NCBI GenBank assembly: GCA_031771865.1 | Contig: JASISA010000025.1 | Span: 2,914,001-2,978,000, forward strand | DNA length: 64,000 nt | Direction: 5' to 3' | DNA from: Nothophaeocryptopus gaeumannii | Lineage: Eukaryota > Ascomycota > Dothideomycetes > Mycosphaerellales > Mycosphaerellaceae | Part shown: one piece after another, positions 43,966 through 56,092 of the stretch | Layout of the letters: each line of letters begins with the position of its first letter | How positions within the stretch are numbered: the stretch's first letter is position 1 | The notes under the pieces: generated by a model | Told to the model about the DNA's origin: nothing | Database searches by the model: none | The model's input: only the letters and a program-made list of their open reading frames with translations | Program-made: the position numbers and the translations under genes

Positions 43966-44243
43966 TTTTGAATGCTGAGATCTTACGGCTGTTGGTTCGT
44001 TCCAGTTTATGTGACTCGGCGACAATCTTCTGGAGCGGATGGCTTGCTAGTAAAGTCCAGACGATGGGTGCCGAGCTGTTGAAAAGGTCTTTGGGTATCT
44101 GCGCTACTGTCATTACTCGTCCTCGGTTCTCTCTGTTCCACCAATCTCTCCGTCGTATAATATAACCAAGTGTCGCGACGCCCCGCTCTTGCACCTCAGA
44201 GGTCCTGTGCTCCCGTTGCATGTTTGTATTCCATTTCATCTCA

Positions 44244-45618
44244 TTACTTTGCTGCTTCCTCTTCCACATCGGGAATGACCTGACCAAGTCTGACACCGCT
44301 CTTCTCTGTACCGTCATCAACATGGACCTGAACGTGTTTCCTGATAATCATCCTCGTACTATCGTCACTGCCTGCACTTCTCGCGTCAAATGGCCCTAAA
44401 GGATCGCTGCCTCTCGTGATTGTGGTTGCCGTGTTCAACGATGCATTTGGCTGGAAGCTGTCGTTGCCGGGATTCAGCTTCGAATCGCGATTGGTCGACC
44501 GACCGGTGATCTTCTCCTTCAACATCGATGCGCGGCACTTTCGTCGGTTCGTCCAGGACTGCATAGATGAGAGCGCGAAACTGCTTCCTTTCGACCCAAA
44601 ATGATCTTTGTTCCGACTTGCCGTGCCGATTTGCGACCCGCCAATCATTGTATCCCGTCCCATTGCGCCGTAGTTCGTGACGAATCCCGCGAGGAAAGGT
44701 CGGAGACAGGGCACGGTAGATGCCATCAGGCCGTAGAAGATCTCGAGTTGGGTTAAGACAGCCGCGACTGCGCCGGTCAGGGTGGGATTGTCGGAGGCGA
44801 GTTCCTTTCGCAGGAAGATCACGCGCAAGATGATTACAGCGATGACCCTGCCAGCATGTCAGTTTAAATGCTTTTGGTTTGACACAGGCACACTCACGGT
44901 AATCGGATACCGAAGGCAAAGACGACCCTCAACTTGTTCTTCACAGCAGTGTGTAGCTCCCAGACCAGCAGCAGGCCGATTGAGAACAGCATCAACTCCG
45001 TTACAACATCAAACACCGTGACGGCGATCGATTGCGCTGGCAAGGTCCGGCAGGTCGCTCCGTAGATGATCCATGGCTGGGATAGATCGCATCTAAGCGC
45101 TGTGAGCAGAAGAGAGACGAAGCCAAGCCCGACGCATGTTCCTAGTATGCCCCATGCTACAAAGTCGTGCATGCAATTTGCTGAGATGCGCTTGAAGAGG
45201 AGGATCACGCATGCTTTGCTGGTATAGATGGTAAGGATGTAGAAGAGATCGGAGGCATATCCGAGCTGCGAATGTCAGCAATGCTTAGACTACCTGTATG
45301 GCCGACTCTTACACTCTGAACCCGCAGGAGATCTGGTGGGCTGATCAGGCGGAGAGCGTTGCCAAATCCAAAGTGAGCTTCTGCAAACGACAGTCCGCTT
45401 TGTATTATGGCGAGCGCAGTCGCGGCTGAGAGGTTGATGTCGTCGTACTTGAAAGGCGGAGAGACCTTCGTCCGGACGTAGACCCGAACGGCGAGGGATA
45501 TGAGTATGAGTAGCAGTCCAAACCCATTCGCGATGTGTATCCAGGCGCTGTGATGGTCATCGTCTACGTGGGAGAGAGGCGCCTTGTAGCCATCTGGATG
45601 AGGTCGCGGCGTCGACAT
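44244..45618 (-). CDS. rhodopsin-like 7-TM integral membrane protein (PTH11-related type)
   Basis: Exons on the minus strand: 45313-45618, 44898-45265 and 44244-44847; introns of 47 and 50 bp. The product is 425 aa. Seven hydrophobic segments occupy residues ~25-290, beginning 'IANGFGLLLILISLAVRVYV'. Family marks are 'KYDDINL', 'YASDLFYILTIYTSKACVIL', 'TALRCDLSQPW', and 'VTELMLFSIGLLLVWEL'. A Ser/Thr-rich cytosolic tail of ~130 residues follows. Fungal proteins of this rhodopsin-domain group include candidate G-protein-coupled receptors for surface or nutrient cues. No ligand is known and coupling is inferred. Confidence 0.87.
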
Positions 45619-45642
45619 TAGGTGTCGTCAGAGTGCGGCAGG

Positions 45643-46123
45643 TCAACGCCTCTCCCGACCGGCACAAGAGGGAAGGATGCTGAAGGAGCGTGCGAAAGTT
45701 GGAGATTCCGGAGGCCTTGGGGTGAAAGGTACCACGCACAGCGGAACGGTTGCGTAGGCCAGTGCGAGCGGTATGATAGGGCTGAGGACTTGTTGCTCGC
45801 GAGAGGAAATGATCATCTCGGCAACGGCGAGATCGGCACTTTGCAGCATTGTGGTGAGAGTGGCAGCTGCAGGTGTGAGCGGAGCGGATCTAGCGCAGAA
45901 GCGCGAGGAGGCCAGGATCCTGACTCCGGGAATGGCAGAAGCCGGAAGGCGAAGGGACGGTCAAGGACGCGAATTGCTGAAGGTTGAAGTACGGATGAGC
46001 TACTACAACTTACCATGTCTCATACAAGGCCACAAAGGTGATGATCTTGAGGACGAAAAGAGTTGCGGTAGAGAGGGTCTTGGTGATGCTCGCTCCTCGC
46101 TCGGAAGATGTGCTCGATCGCAT
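45643..46123 (-). CDS. possible small membrane protein
   Basis: Tentative exons 46014-46123 and 45643-45919 with a 94-bp intron (GTAAGT..GTCAG) give 128 aa with two hydrophobic stretches ('ATLFVLKIITFVALYETW' and 'IIPLALAYATVPLCVVPF'). The splice keeps one frame open across the join. No family is recognised. It ends 25 bp upstream of the start of the rhodopsin-like gene, on the same strand. Confidence 0.35.
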
Positions 46124-47209
46124 CCCGGTCGGTCTTCGCAGTGGAAATATATCAAGTCGAATATACACCAGACACCTGAATCCTCTCAATGGGGCCTGCG
46201 AGCTTCGTTCAACAAAGTGTCTCGTGGACCAAGGCCCTCTCCATGTCATTGCATCTCCAGAAGTTCACACGGTCTCTCTCAGTGGAACTCGCTGCCGGTT
46301 TTACGAAGAGCCACGAGGCCTCTGGTGAGGACATCGAAGAGTTCGCGGGCAAGTGCTGGAGGTTGTGGAGTCATCAAATCCACTTCACTGTTGGTGCTGA
46401 AAGAGGGCAAGGTTGTCCAAAATGCTACTGGATGAGCTTTTCCAGCGGAGAGTCTCCATCATGCTGCTGGGTTGTGAGACTCACGGACTGGCTCGCATGT
46501 AGCAAATGACAATGGAGACCGATGATCAGCATGGGTGTGAGTGGAGCAGAGGGAAGACTTCGGGCAGCACGCGAAGTTGATGTCGAGGCGCCAAGACCGT
46601 CACGTGGCAGAGATGAGGAAGCGTGTATTCTGTTCTCCCACCTCACCTCTCAACTTCCATTTCGACCTCCAACACCACGACATCAGCATCGACATCGAAG
46701 CTCCATGAGGTCTCGCTGAGACTTCGTCTATCGCTCCTCGACATCAGCAATGGGAACAAGATGCCCCTAATGGCAGCGTTTCCCACCTCAGCCGCATATC
46801 GGATCCGTACCCATGTCATCGGCATAGCAAGTGGATCTCCCGAATATTCAACGACAAGGTGGATACACATTGTCGGTTCGCCACATTGCAGAACAGCTTG
46901 TGCTTTACCCATGCGCTCGGCGGACTTCCTTATCAGATGCTTTTCCCCTCAAGCGATTTACTTAGCTCGTCCCTGGACTCTTCGCAAACGCCCTGCCTAA
47001 TGCAACATTGCACCACTTCGGAAGACCAATGGCATCGCAGACTGCCCGCAAAGTAGGAAAGCTCTCCTCCGAGGAACGGTAGGTCACTTTCTTCACCTTG
47101 TTTCCCCTTCTACCTCGCGACAGCTGGCATCTGCTGCCTGCATTCTCCAATCCTTGGCTCAGGCTCGGAGCTGGCGAACCGAGTCGCCTATATCCAATAC
47201 TCACGAGCA
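46124..47209. other. 1.1-kb intergenic, no gene seen
   Basis: No frame with convincing start and composition. It presumably contains the permease promoter and the promoter of the small membrane gene. Confidence 0.4.
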
Positions 47210-48968
47210 ATGGCGACAACGTCCGTGTCCTCCAAGCCGGATCCCAAGATGGCCACAAACCAGATTCGACATTCCTTCACGGATCCTGTAGAGGATGACG
47301 ATGGCATGGAGCTGGACGTGTATGCCGTCGACAAGAAATGGCGAGGTACGCCAGCGGATCGGAAAGATATGTCGCAGCTCGGGAGAGTGCAGCAATTGAG
47401 GGTAAGGGCAATCTTCAAAGCAGTCCATGACGGCAGAACAATCACTAACCTGTACTGCTTCTACCAGAGGAACTTCCAATTCCTCTCGATCCTCGGCTTC
47501 GGCTGCACCCTTATCGCAACGTGGAAAGTCCTCCTCACGACCATCTCGACCGTTCTCACGGACGGCGGGACCGCAGGTGTCATCTGGGGTTACATCGTAG
47601 TCGTTTTCGGTTTCTTCTTCGTCTACCTCTCGATCGCCGAAATGACTTCGATGGCGCCCACATCCGGCGGACAGTACCATTGGCTATCCGAATTCGCCCC
47701 TCAGCCAGCGCAGAAGTTCCTATCGTATATCGTGGGATGGCTGTGTTTCACAGGATGGCAATGCGCGATTACGAGTATTTGCTATCTGGCGGGCACGGTA
47801 ATCCAGGGATTGATCATACTCAACAGGCCGAATGATGCCGAGGCGGCGAACAGCTGGGTCGGAACACTCCTGGTCATTGCAGTTGCATCCTTTGCGATCC
47901 TCTTCAACACAGTCCTGGCAAAGAAACTTCCCATGGTCGAGGGTCTTCTGCTGGTCCTCCACGTACTTGGTCTTTTCGCGATCATCATCACCCTCTGGGT
48001 CCTTGCGCCTACAGCATCCGCCAAGGACGTATTCACGCAGTTGACCAACGCTGGAGGCTGGAACTCGGAAGGCACATCATTCATGGTTGGTCTTCTGAGC
48101 CCGATCGTCAGCTTGATTGGCTTCGACTGCGCGGTCCACATGTCCGAGGAAGTCAAAGATGCCGGCCGCACACTTCCCAAGGCGATGCTCTGGTCATTCG
48201 GTTTCAACTCTGTTTTGGGGTTCATCATGGCCGTCACGATGTGTTTCGTGCTCGGAGACGTTGACAGCATTCTCAACTCTGCGACGGGGTACCCGTTTAT
48301 CCAGGTGTTCTACAACGTTACGAAGAGCTACGCAGGGACAGATGTCTTGACCCTCATACTCATCCTGACGTTGACGAGTTCGGCCATTGCTGAGATTGCG
48401 ACTGCGAGTCGACAATTGTGGTCTTTTGCACGGGATCGTGGGATGCCTGGACATAGTTGGATTTCGACGATTACGCCTGGATGGAACATCCCTTTGAACG
48501 CAGTTCTAGTCTCCCTGCTTGTCACGAGCTTGTTGAGTTTGATCAACATCGGGTCCTCGGCCGCACTGAACGCGATCTTGGCTTTGACCACTGTGAGCTT
48601 GTTGACGAGCTACATCATCGTCATTGGATGCGTACTGCTCAAGAGGGTGAGGGGCCAGCCTTTGCCGGCAAGGAGATGGAGCTTGGGCAAGTTTGGTGGA
48701 GTTGTCAATGCGATTGCTTTGTGCTATTTGTTCACGGTGAGCGAAGCTTCAAACAGAGATCACGGAAAGACAGATGACGCTAACTACGTCTCAGGTTTAT
48801 GTCTTCATGTTCTTCCCAGTTGCAACGCCCGTGGATCCTTCAAGTATGAACTGGGCGTGTGTTATGTTTGGTGGCATCATGATCATTGCGACTTTGTATT
48901 ATGTTCTAAGGGGCCACAAGCATTACGTCCCTCCTGTGCGTTTGGTGAAGCGAGTAGATGATTATTAG
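47210..48968 (+). CDS. amino acid/GABA permease (APC superfamily)
   Basis: Exons 47210-47401, 47468-48736 and 48795-48968; introns of 66 and 58 bp. The product is 544 aa. A ~75-residue cytosolic N-terminus ends 'LGRVQQLRRNFQFLSILGFG', typical of fungal GABA/choline-type permeases. Twelve membrane segments follow. Recognised marks are 'MAPTSGGQYHWLSEFAP', 'SLIGFDCAVHMSEEVKDAGR' and 'IATASRQLWSFARDRGMPG'. It should import an amino acid, GABA or polyamine-like substrate at the plasma membrane by proton symport. Substrate cannot be fixed. Confidence 0.93.
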
Positions 48969-49283
48969 AGTTCGATGTTCAATGGCATGTGAAAGTCAAA
49001 TGCCAAGCCGATGTTCTTTTTCCCCAGTCCCGACATGTTTTTCAAGCGAGAATCTATGAATGCGTTTTAGAGGACACCGCAAAGGGTCTCAGTACGTATT
49101 ACGTGAGATCACCGTGTTGAGCAGGTCACCGTCGTTGTTGCCATGAGTCACGTGGCAAGATCGGTACACCTTCCCTGAGTCGTTGCCCGTTTCTGCCCCT
49201 CGAGTCACATCCCACTTCGACATAAATTTGTTTACTTCAACTCTCGGTTTCGGCCTCTCGACTCCCACCACCTCACCGCCACC

Positions 49284-51008
49284 ATGGCCGACGAACAGAA
49301 GCTCCCCGAGCGCCCCAAAGAGAACGCCGAACCCTCATCAGGCGCCGCTGACGGTGAGGGCGAGAAGAAAGGCCCCTCCAAATCCGAATTGAAGAAGCTC
49401 GCCAAACAGAAAGAGAAGGAGGGGAAGGCAGCAAAGCGCGCCGCAGAGGAGGCCGCGAAGAAAAAGGCTGACGAAGTAAATGATGTCAGCAAAGAGGACT
49501 ACGGCGAGCTGCCATTGGTGCGGGAAACATCAGGCGTGAAACACGAGAAGCTTGCGTCTCTGGCGTCCCAGTACGAAGAGGAAGAGTTTCCAGAAGGCAA
49601 GGGACCAGCGGTGGTGTTTCGAGCGACGGTGGAGAATGCGCGCAATCAGAGTGCGAAGCTGTCGTTTTTGGTGTTTGGACAGGGGTCTGATACCATTCAG
49701 GCGGTGGTAGCTGCTAGCGAGACATTGAGCAGGCAGATGGTCAAGTTTGCTGGCAGCATTCCGACTGAGAGCGAGGTGGTGGTACACGGTATTTTGAACA
49801 AGCCACGTGAGCCGGTCAAGAGCACGACAATTCAGAAGCTGGAGGTGCACGTCAACAAGCTGTACATTCTGTGCCGAGCCGACAGCCAGCTGCCTTTACA
49901 GGTCGCTGATGCGGAGGGGAGAATTCCTGCAGAGGGCGAGGAGAATGCGATTAGAGAGGATGGCAAGCCTATCGTGTCGCTGAACACAAGACTGAACAAC
50001 CGAACGATCGATCTGAAGGCCAAACTGAACCACGCAATCTTCAAGATCAAGTATGGCGTGCAGAAGCTTTTCACTGAGTTCCTGGACGAGAGAGGTTTTA
50101 TCGGTATCAACACTCCACGTATGCTCGGCGCACCCTCAGAAGGTGGCTCTTCCGTCTTCGAAGTCAAATATTTCAACGACAAAGCCTACCTCGCACAGTC
50201 TCCTCAGCTCTACAAGCAGATGATGGTCGCCGCACGATTCGAGAAAGTCATGGAGATCGGCCCTGTCTTCCGCGCTGAGAACAGCAATACTGCTCGCCAC
50301 TTGACCGAGTTTACCGGTCTGGATATGGAAATGGCTTTCGAGGAGAATTACCACGAGGTCGTCTCATTACTCGAAGAACTTATGCTGCACATCTTTAACG
50401 GCCTCCGAACACGCTACAAGAAGGAAACCGACTTCGTACGGACCGTCTACCAAGTCGAAGAGTTCAAGCTCCCAGCAGCAGGCAACGTCCCACGTCTACA
50501 CTTCACCGAGGGTATCAAGATGCTACGCGACGCCGGTGAGGAGATCGGCGACTTCGACGACCTGTCAACACCACAAGAGAAACGTCTTGGCGCCCTCGTC
50601 CTGGAGACGTACGGCACCGACTTCTACGTCCTCGACCAATACCCTCTCGCCATCCGACCGTTCTACACCATGCCCTCCAAAGAAACACAAGCCGCATATG
50701 ACCCGTCCAGCCCGAACGCCGGCTACTCCAACTCGTACGATTTCTTCATGCGCGGCCAGGAGATCATGTCTGGTGCTCAACGTATTCATGACGCTGGATT
50801 CTTGGAGAAGAGAATGAAGGAGCACGTCACGCCTGTTGATCCCAAGTCTGATGGACTGAGAGACTATGTCAATGCCTTCCGGTATGGTTGTCCGCCGCAC
50901 GCTGGAGGAGGTATTGGTCTGGAGCGCATCGTCATGTTGTGGCTCGGTTTGCCCAATGTGCGGTTGGCGAGCTTATTCCCGAGGGACCCGGGTAGGTTGA
51001 TGCCTTGA
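49284..51008 (+). CDS. DPS1: aspartyl-tRNA synthetase, cytoplasmic
   Basis: Intronless, 574 aa, ATG in good context (CACCATGG). A Lys/Glu-rich N-terminal extension of ~70 residues is followed by an OB-fold anticodon-binding domain (~95-210). The class II catalytic core shows the motif 2 region 'GPVFRAENSNTARHLTEFTG' and motif 3 'GGGIGLERIVMLWLG'; the Asp-specific 'QSPQLYKQMM' is also present. It charges tRNA-Asp in the cytosol. Length and layout match the eukaryotic cytosolic enzyme (yeast Dps1 type) rather than the longer mitochondrial/bacterial form. This housekeeping gene marks the end of the accessory block. Confidence 0.97.
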   Translation: MADEQKLPERPKENAEPSSGAADGEGEKKGPSKSELKKLAKQKEKEGKAAKRAAEEAAKKKADEVNDVSKEDYGELPLVRETSGVKHEKLASLASQYEEEEFPEGKGPAVVFRATVENARNQSAKLSFLVFGQGSDTIQAVVAASETLSRQMVKFAGSIPTESEVVVHGILNKPREPVKSTTIQKLEVHVNKLYILCRADSQLPLQVADAEGRIPAEGEENAIREDGKPIVSLNTRLNNRTIDLKAKLNHAIFKIKYGVQKLFTEFLDERGFIGINTPRMLGAPSEGGSSVFEVKYFNDKAYLAQSPQLYKQMMVAARFEKVMEIGPVFRAENSNTARHLTEFTGLDMEMAFEENYHEVVSLLEELMLHIFNGLRTRYKKETDFVRTVYQVEEFKLPAAGNVPRLHFTEGIKMLRDAGEEIGDFDDLSTPQEKRLGALVLETYGTDFYVLDQYPLAIRPFYTMPSKETQAAYDPSSPNAGYSNSYDFFMRGQEIMSGAQRIHDAGFLEKRMKEHVTPVDPKSDGLRDYVNAFRYGCPPHAGGGIGLERIVMLWLGLPNVRLASLFPRDPGRLMP

Positions 51009-51276
51009 GCAAATAAATTATAGCAAGGATCACAGGGCTCGAGTGGGAGCACACAAACCTGAATGCATGAAATGGAGTTGTAAAAGCGGGACATGATGGA
51101 ACGATAGAAGAGCAAGCGCTTTCAGGAGTCATGTATAGCTCGTCGATATCGAACAGCGCATGATCATTTCGCATTGAAATGAGAAGGGGAAGAAAGATGT
51201 TAGAATGTCCATCCCTCCTCCACTCGTCTCTCATTTCCGCCTTCCCCCTTTCCTCCCAAACCCTCTTCTGCGCTTC

Positions 51277-52112
51277 TCATCGAAACAAACCCCTCCCCTT
51301 CTTTCCTTCAAGCACTTTTCTCATATTCTCAATTTCGCCCGCATCATCCCCCTCTCGGTAGCCCGGCATCAATGCCAGCCACTGATACACACTTCCTCTC
51401 ACCTCCCTCGGCATCCTCGCCGGCATAGCCAAAACTTCCTCCAGCGCCTCCACGCATTTCTTCGCAGTGATCTCAATCATCGTTTCTCCAGCACTCAAAC
51501 TCACATCCTCTCCATTCGTCGCTCCCGCTGCCAGAGCGGTCTTGTACGTCGCCATCGAATCAACTACGATCCCTTTCGTTCGAGGATAGAAACTACTCAT
51601 GAGATTCCACGGTTCGCCTGCCCCGGTTGGGTGGGAGCCCTGGTCACCTCCGCCGCGGAAATCGGAGCGGAGGATGACGGAGGGGATATCGGCGAATTTT
51701 GAAAACATGTATTCGACTACGGTCCCGGAATCCAATTCCGATCCATCATACGTGAAGAGTGCTAGGTCGCAGGAGAGGAGGGAGCGGATATCTTTGTCGC
51801 GGATGCCGTGGGGAGTCTTTGAGAGTGTTAGAAGAGGGGGCGTGACACGGGGAAGGAGGGAGGGAGGGAACTGACTACGTCGCCACGCTGTTCGAGATCT
51901 TGAGGAAGGAGAGGTTGGAATTTGCCATTTGATAATTTGTTGATTGAGCGGGAGAGGAGGACGTTGGTGTGTAGGTCGGCGATTGTGAATAAAGGGCCGG
52001 CGTGGTAGTAGGTATATGTCTGTTCTGCGGACTGGGATGGTACGGAAGTTGTGGGGTGGTCAATGGTAACGTCTAGTTTGGCGGCGGTGGTAGTTGATGA
52101 TGCGGATGCCAT
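51277..52112 (-). CDS. nucleoside 2-deoxyribosyltransferase-like protein
   Basis: Exons on the minus strand: 51879-52112 and 51277-51816, with a 62-bp intron (donor GTAGTC is non-standard after GT). The product is 257 aa. 'YYHAGPLFTIADLHTN' is the N-terminal substrate loop. 'CDLALFTYDGSELDSGTVVE' carries the Asp and the nucleophile-type Glu of the family; 'PSVILRSDFRGGGDQG' follows. Members cleave or transfer 2-deoxyribose between bases in nucleotide salvage. The start at 52112 is the first ATG. It lies tail to tail with the synthetase gene. Confidence 0.85.
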
Positions 52113-52603
52113 GTTGCTGCGAGTGACGGGGATGATGATAGGCAAACGTCGAGCTCTCCAGTCGATTGTGAGGATTGGAAGTGATTTAGCAGAGGCGACG
52201 AATCAGTTAGGTCGAGGTGTTGGCAGTGTTGCGGTCAAGATTCGATGTCTTGCGATGTTCAAAGCTCAAACTACACCTTCAAAGTGCACGTATGTGTGCT
52301 GTACCACTCCATCAGGTCAACAGCAAAGTTGGAAATTCTTGAGTGCGACAGGCCAAGACAGATTGGGCTAGGTCAGCCGAGCCAAGAAGAAATCAAAAGT
52401 CGAGATGATCAGACAATTGACAAACCAAGTACCACAATCAAGATACTAATTCCACGTCCAGGGGCCGCCGACGAGCGAATGGTCGAGATATGTTCAATTC
52501 TCGAGGACATGGCCACAGAAGAAGCAGTGCTGAAAGCACCCGTATTCGAACCAAAATGTTCTTTACATTGCCAAAATTTACATATACATACCCTCCATGG
52601 GTA
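52113..52603. other. intergenic, no gene seen
   Basis: This is the spacer between the deoxyribosyltransferase start and the acetyl-CoA transporter 3' end. Frames here are shadows or lack ATG starts. Confidence 0.4.
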
Positions 52604-54744
52604 CTAGCTAGCCAACCTCCACGCCCTCAGCGGAAGCGCCTGCAATTTCAATGCAGCTGGCTTAATGAAGCCCCAGAACGTGATCACGCCAAATATCACA
52701 CAAAGGATATTAGCAATGTAATACCCGTCGCGGTCGATATTGCATGTTCCGCCACCATTGATACATCGATGCTTCTCGACTTCAGCGACACAACTGAAGG
52801 ACTGCGTGATGAGGTCGCCTTTGAGGTCCGCTTGTGTGAGCTTCTCGGTTGGAGGTATGCAGGTAGCGTTGGTGAAGGCGTCGACGGCTTTGAGGATGAA
52901 GAAGCGGGGGAAAGTGCCGCCTAAGTTGGAGACGCTGATAAGGAGTTAGCAGGTGTCAAGATATCAAAACGATAATAAACGTGAACTCACGTTGCAAGAA
53001 GCGTCATGTAGGTACCGCCGATTGCGGGATCCGAGATCTTCGCGTGGAAGGCTGAGATGGCGACAAACATGACGGTGCTCATGAAAGTGCTGAAGACGTG
53101 CTCGACAATGATGACCAGGAGGTACCCAGTCGTTATGCCAGAAGAAGGGAAGAACATGACAACCAGTTGAGCGAACACGGCGGCAACCAGCCTGCCAACG
53201 AAAGCCCAGCACCATACTCGAACAGGCTGGTATTGCTCACTCCATTTTCCAGCGTAATATCCCAGACCGATTTCGAACGGGAAGTCGATGAGCACGGTCA
53301 GGGCGAGGTCTTCTTGGCTGAAGCCCTTATCGAGAAGCTTAAGGTTCGTAACAGCGTCGTTGGCTTGGAAGCCAATTTTGGCGATGAGGTGAATCATGAT
53401 GAAGGTCTGGATGTTCTTGAGCTTCATAATGCCACCCATGGTCTTGTAAACTTCCCAGATACCGTCCTTTTCCTTTGTTTGATCTTCCTTTTTCAAAACT
53501 GCAAGACCAACGGTCACCACCAGATAGAACCAGCCCCAAAAGGTCAGGTAGGAGTTGAGAGTCAGGAATCCGACGTCCAGGGGGGTGCTTCGGAACCACT
53601 TATTTGCGAAATCCGGTGAGTTCAGGGCCAGAAACACGGTATACGACAAGAATTGGCCGCCTGTTAACCCAACGGTCTGCGCTGTACTCGCATACGACAG
53701 ATTCGACTGGCTCAGCAGTGTAAGTGCCCATCCATCCACAGCAATATCCTGCGTTGCACACATGAACACCAACGAGAACCACCAGCCAGTGAATCCCCAC
53801 ACGCCAGCCCCGTTGTTCGCCCCAGCGTCTTCCATCATTTTACTCGCTCGTCCTCCCAGCCAGATCATACCCAACCCGGATAATGTCTGAATAGGTAGAA
53901 TCCAACTCTTTCTTCTCCCCACTTTTGCGCTCCACATAGCATCCACGATCGGACTCCATAACAGCTTCAAACTGTACGGGTATGAAGCGAGAGAGTATAC
54001 GCCAATCTGGCTGTAACTCAGATGACTCTTTAACAGGAACGGCACCGACCCTCCTGCCAAGCCCATCGGTATCCCCTGTAAGAAGTAGAGCAGCACCAGT
54101 AACAGAAAGTTTCTCCGATCCTGCATAGGCAGCTCGAAGAACCCTTTACTCTCGCTCCCTCCCTCCTCCTTCTCCGGCGGATCATCGTCCAAAGTAAACG
54201 TACTTCTCCCAATCAACCTCTCCCGCGCATCAGCGCTATCTTCATCAGGCACATCGAGACTGTCGACGTGTGGATGTTTCCGCCGCTCCAGGAATTGTCC
54301 GCCATTCATGCTCTCGGATGTGCTATGTCCTCCTCCGCCGTTTGTGGCGCGGAGGTCTTGTATGGAGGAAGATGTGGAGAGGGAGCCGTTGCTCGCGTGT
54401 TGTTTTCGGCGCAGGGAGGCGCGCGTGTCGGGAGACCGCGATTTGGATTTCTTGGGGGGCATCGAGGGGTCGTTGTCGGAGGAAGAGGTATCGTATTCGT
54501 CGTCGGCGTCGATGCTAGTGTGATCTCGTGAGAAGGTGCTCGGACCAGGAATGTTGTTGTTGGTAAGTGAATTCGATTCGATGCCGTGTAGTTCGACACT
54601 GTTCCCGCTTTCTAAGTTGGAGGCGATGCGGTGGTGGTGGTGGGCTTCTTCGCGGGCGCGGTGTTGATGAAGCGGGACTTGTGGAATTACTTGGCCTCCG
54701 CCTGCGACGATCAAGGATAGGCGGCGAGAGGACGCTGTAGACAT
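52604..54744 (-). CDS. acetyl-CoA transporter (AT-1/SLC33A1 type)
   Basis: Exons on the minus strand: 52991-54744 and 52604-52934, with a 56-bp intron (GTGAGT..CAG). The product is 694 aa. The first ~210 residues are polar and His/Ser/Asp-rich, probably disordered. The membrane domain begins 'FFELPMQDRRNFLLLVLLYF' and continues 'LQGIPMGLAGGSVPFLL', 'LLWSPIVDAMWSAKVGRRKS', 'TQDIAVDGWALTLL' and 'GGTYMTLLATVSNLGGTFPR' across the splice. These are AT-1 family signatures; members import acetyl-CoA into ER/Golgi for acetylation reactions. The long N-terminus exceeds the animal protein. Ends 'LPLRAWRLAS'. Confidence 0.95.
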
Positions 54745-54898
54745 TTACAGGCAGACATTTAGTTTACATAAGTAGTCTCGTATTGTAGACGTGTCGCCCC
54801 TCGGAAGAGACACGTGTGGAACTTGACAGGAACGCCGAACTAGACAAGGGTCGAAGCTTTTAAGGTTAAGCTTATTTATCGTGAAACAGCCCCGTCAA

Positions 54899-56092
54899 AT
54901 GCTGCCGAGGTGGTGGTCAATATTTGATGAAGCCCAGCCTCCTCGAACGACCCCACTTCCTCTCCTCAATGGCAATTCTCCCTGCTACACCAACATCAAC
55001 ACCCTCGACAACATGCCCACATCAGACGACCTTCTCGCCCGCATTCAGAAGAACACATGGGGAATTTGCGCCCAAAGCGCCTCCTCTCTCCTCAATCAAC
55101 GTTCTCAAGCCCGGTCCCAGCGGATCACAACAATCCCAGCCAACCCTCAAACACAATGTCATCTCCTCTCACTTCCCCCAGAGCTACGAGAATATATCTA
55201 TACCCTCGCTTTGATCAGGAATACGGACTGCATTGACCCGATTCACCCGGGCTCGGCAATTGCGAAAACGCATCACGCCCCAGGACACTTCCAGAAGTTC
55301 GGCACGGATGTATCCCTCTTGAGAAGTTGTCAATTGCTCTCCTGGGATGCCGCGGTGGTGCTGTACGGAAGGCGAACTTTCGCTTTCAACTCGCCCTGCG
55401 TAGCTTCTGCGTTTCTCGAGGGACTGACGATGGGTCAAAGGGAATCTATCAGGGATGTCCGATTTCATGTCTGCTTCTCTTCAGCGGCCCCCTCTCTCGA
55501 CTCATTGGTCAGATTGTTCAAGTCCTGGATGTCGTTTCTCTCGTCTCCTCCCTCATCTATCGTCAATGAAGAGGCTGGTAGTCTATGTTGTGACGTGTAC
55601 GCGCGCCCGCTCTCCAAATTTGGGACCCGACCCACTACTCTGACTCTAGATTTCGGACTTCTCATGACAATGGTACTGCACCAAAACTCAAGCTCTGCAA
55701 CCGACTGGGTTGTGAAAGAGGGCATCATGGGACTTTTGAGGGCGCTTGTGAGGGATCACGGACCGGATTGGGGAAGATCTCTACGGGAGGTGCATGTGAA
55801 AGGATGCAGTGCAGACGAAAGGCGAGAGTCAGTCGAAGTCAAGATGGCTGCTACCTTTGACGGGATTGAGGAATTCATCCGCGAAAGACTTGGTGGAAAG
55901 GGAGGATATCTTATCGAGCGTGAAGAAAACGCTGCGGCGCCGGAGATCGACATGGAGATTGAGCAGGACTGGTGGGATGGGCCACCACCCCCCGTCTATC
56001 TCAGTCAACATCAACACTACCGTAAGCCCATAAATGGACCGCCTTACTTCGGCCTGGGCGACGATGACAGAGCTGATAATACAGATGGTTGA
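54899..56092 (+). CDS. 2EXR-type (F-box-related) hypothetical protein
   Basis: Intronless. The frame is open further upstream without ATG; the first ATG at 54899 gives 397 aa, and the ATG at 55013 (before 'PTSDDLLARIQ') is a possible alternative. 'QCHLLSLPPELREYIYTLAL' near residue 95 is the start of the 2EXR/F-box-like domain common in filamentous fungi, followed by 'LLRSCQLLSWDAAVVLYGRR'. The C-terminus is acidic with an 'EQDWWDGPPPP' segment. Function unknown; an adaptor role is guessed from the F-box-like start. It diverges from the acetyl-CoA transporter gene across 154 bp. Confidence 0.8.
   Translation: MLPRWWSIFDEAQPPRTTPLPLLNGNSPCYTNINTLDNMPTSDDLLARIQKNTWGICAQSASSLLNQRSQARSQRITTIPANPQTQCHLLSLPPELREYIYTLALIRNTDCIDPIHPGSAIAKTHHAPGHFQKFGTDVSLLRSCQLLSWDAAVVLYGRRTFAFNSPCVASAFLEGLTMGQRESIRDVRFHVCFSSAAPSLDSLVRLFKSWMSFLSSPPSSIVNEEAGSLCCDVYARPLSKFGTRPTTLTLDFGLLMTMVLHQNSSSATDWVVKEGIMGLLRALVRDHGPDWGRSLREVHVKGCSADERRESVEVKMAATFDGIEEFIRERLGGKGGYLIEREENAAAPEIDMEIEQDWWDGPPPPVYLSQHQHYRKPINGPPYFGLGDDDRADNTDG

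Noticed and set aside
47201..47680. 159-aa minus-strand frame
   Set aside because: It is antisense to the amino acid permease and has low-complexity acidic composition.
52490..52924. 144-aa + strand frame
   Set aside because: It overlaps antisense the second exon of the acetyl-CoA transporter, whose protein similarity is clear.
54881..54898. Upstream extension of the 2EXR gene
   Set aside because: It begins with GTG; the nearest ATG is 54899.
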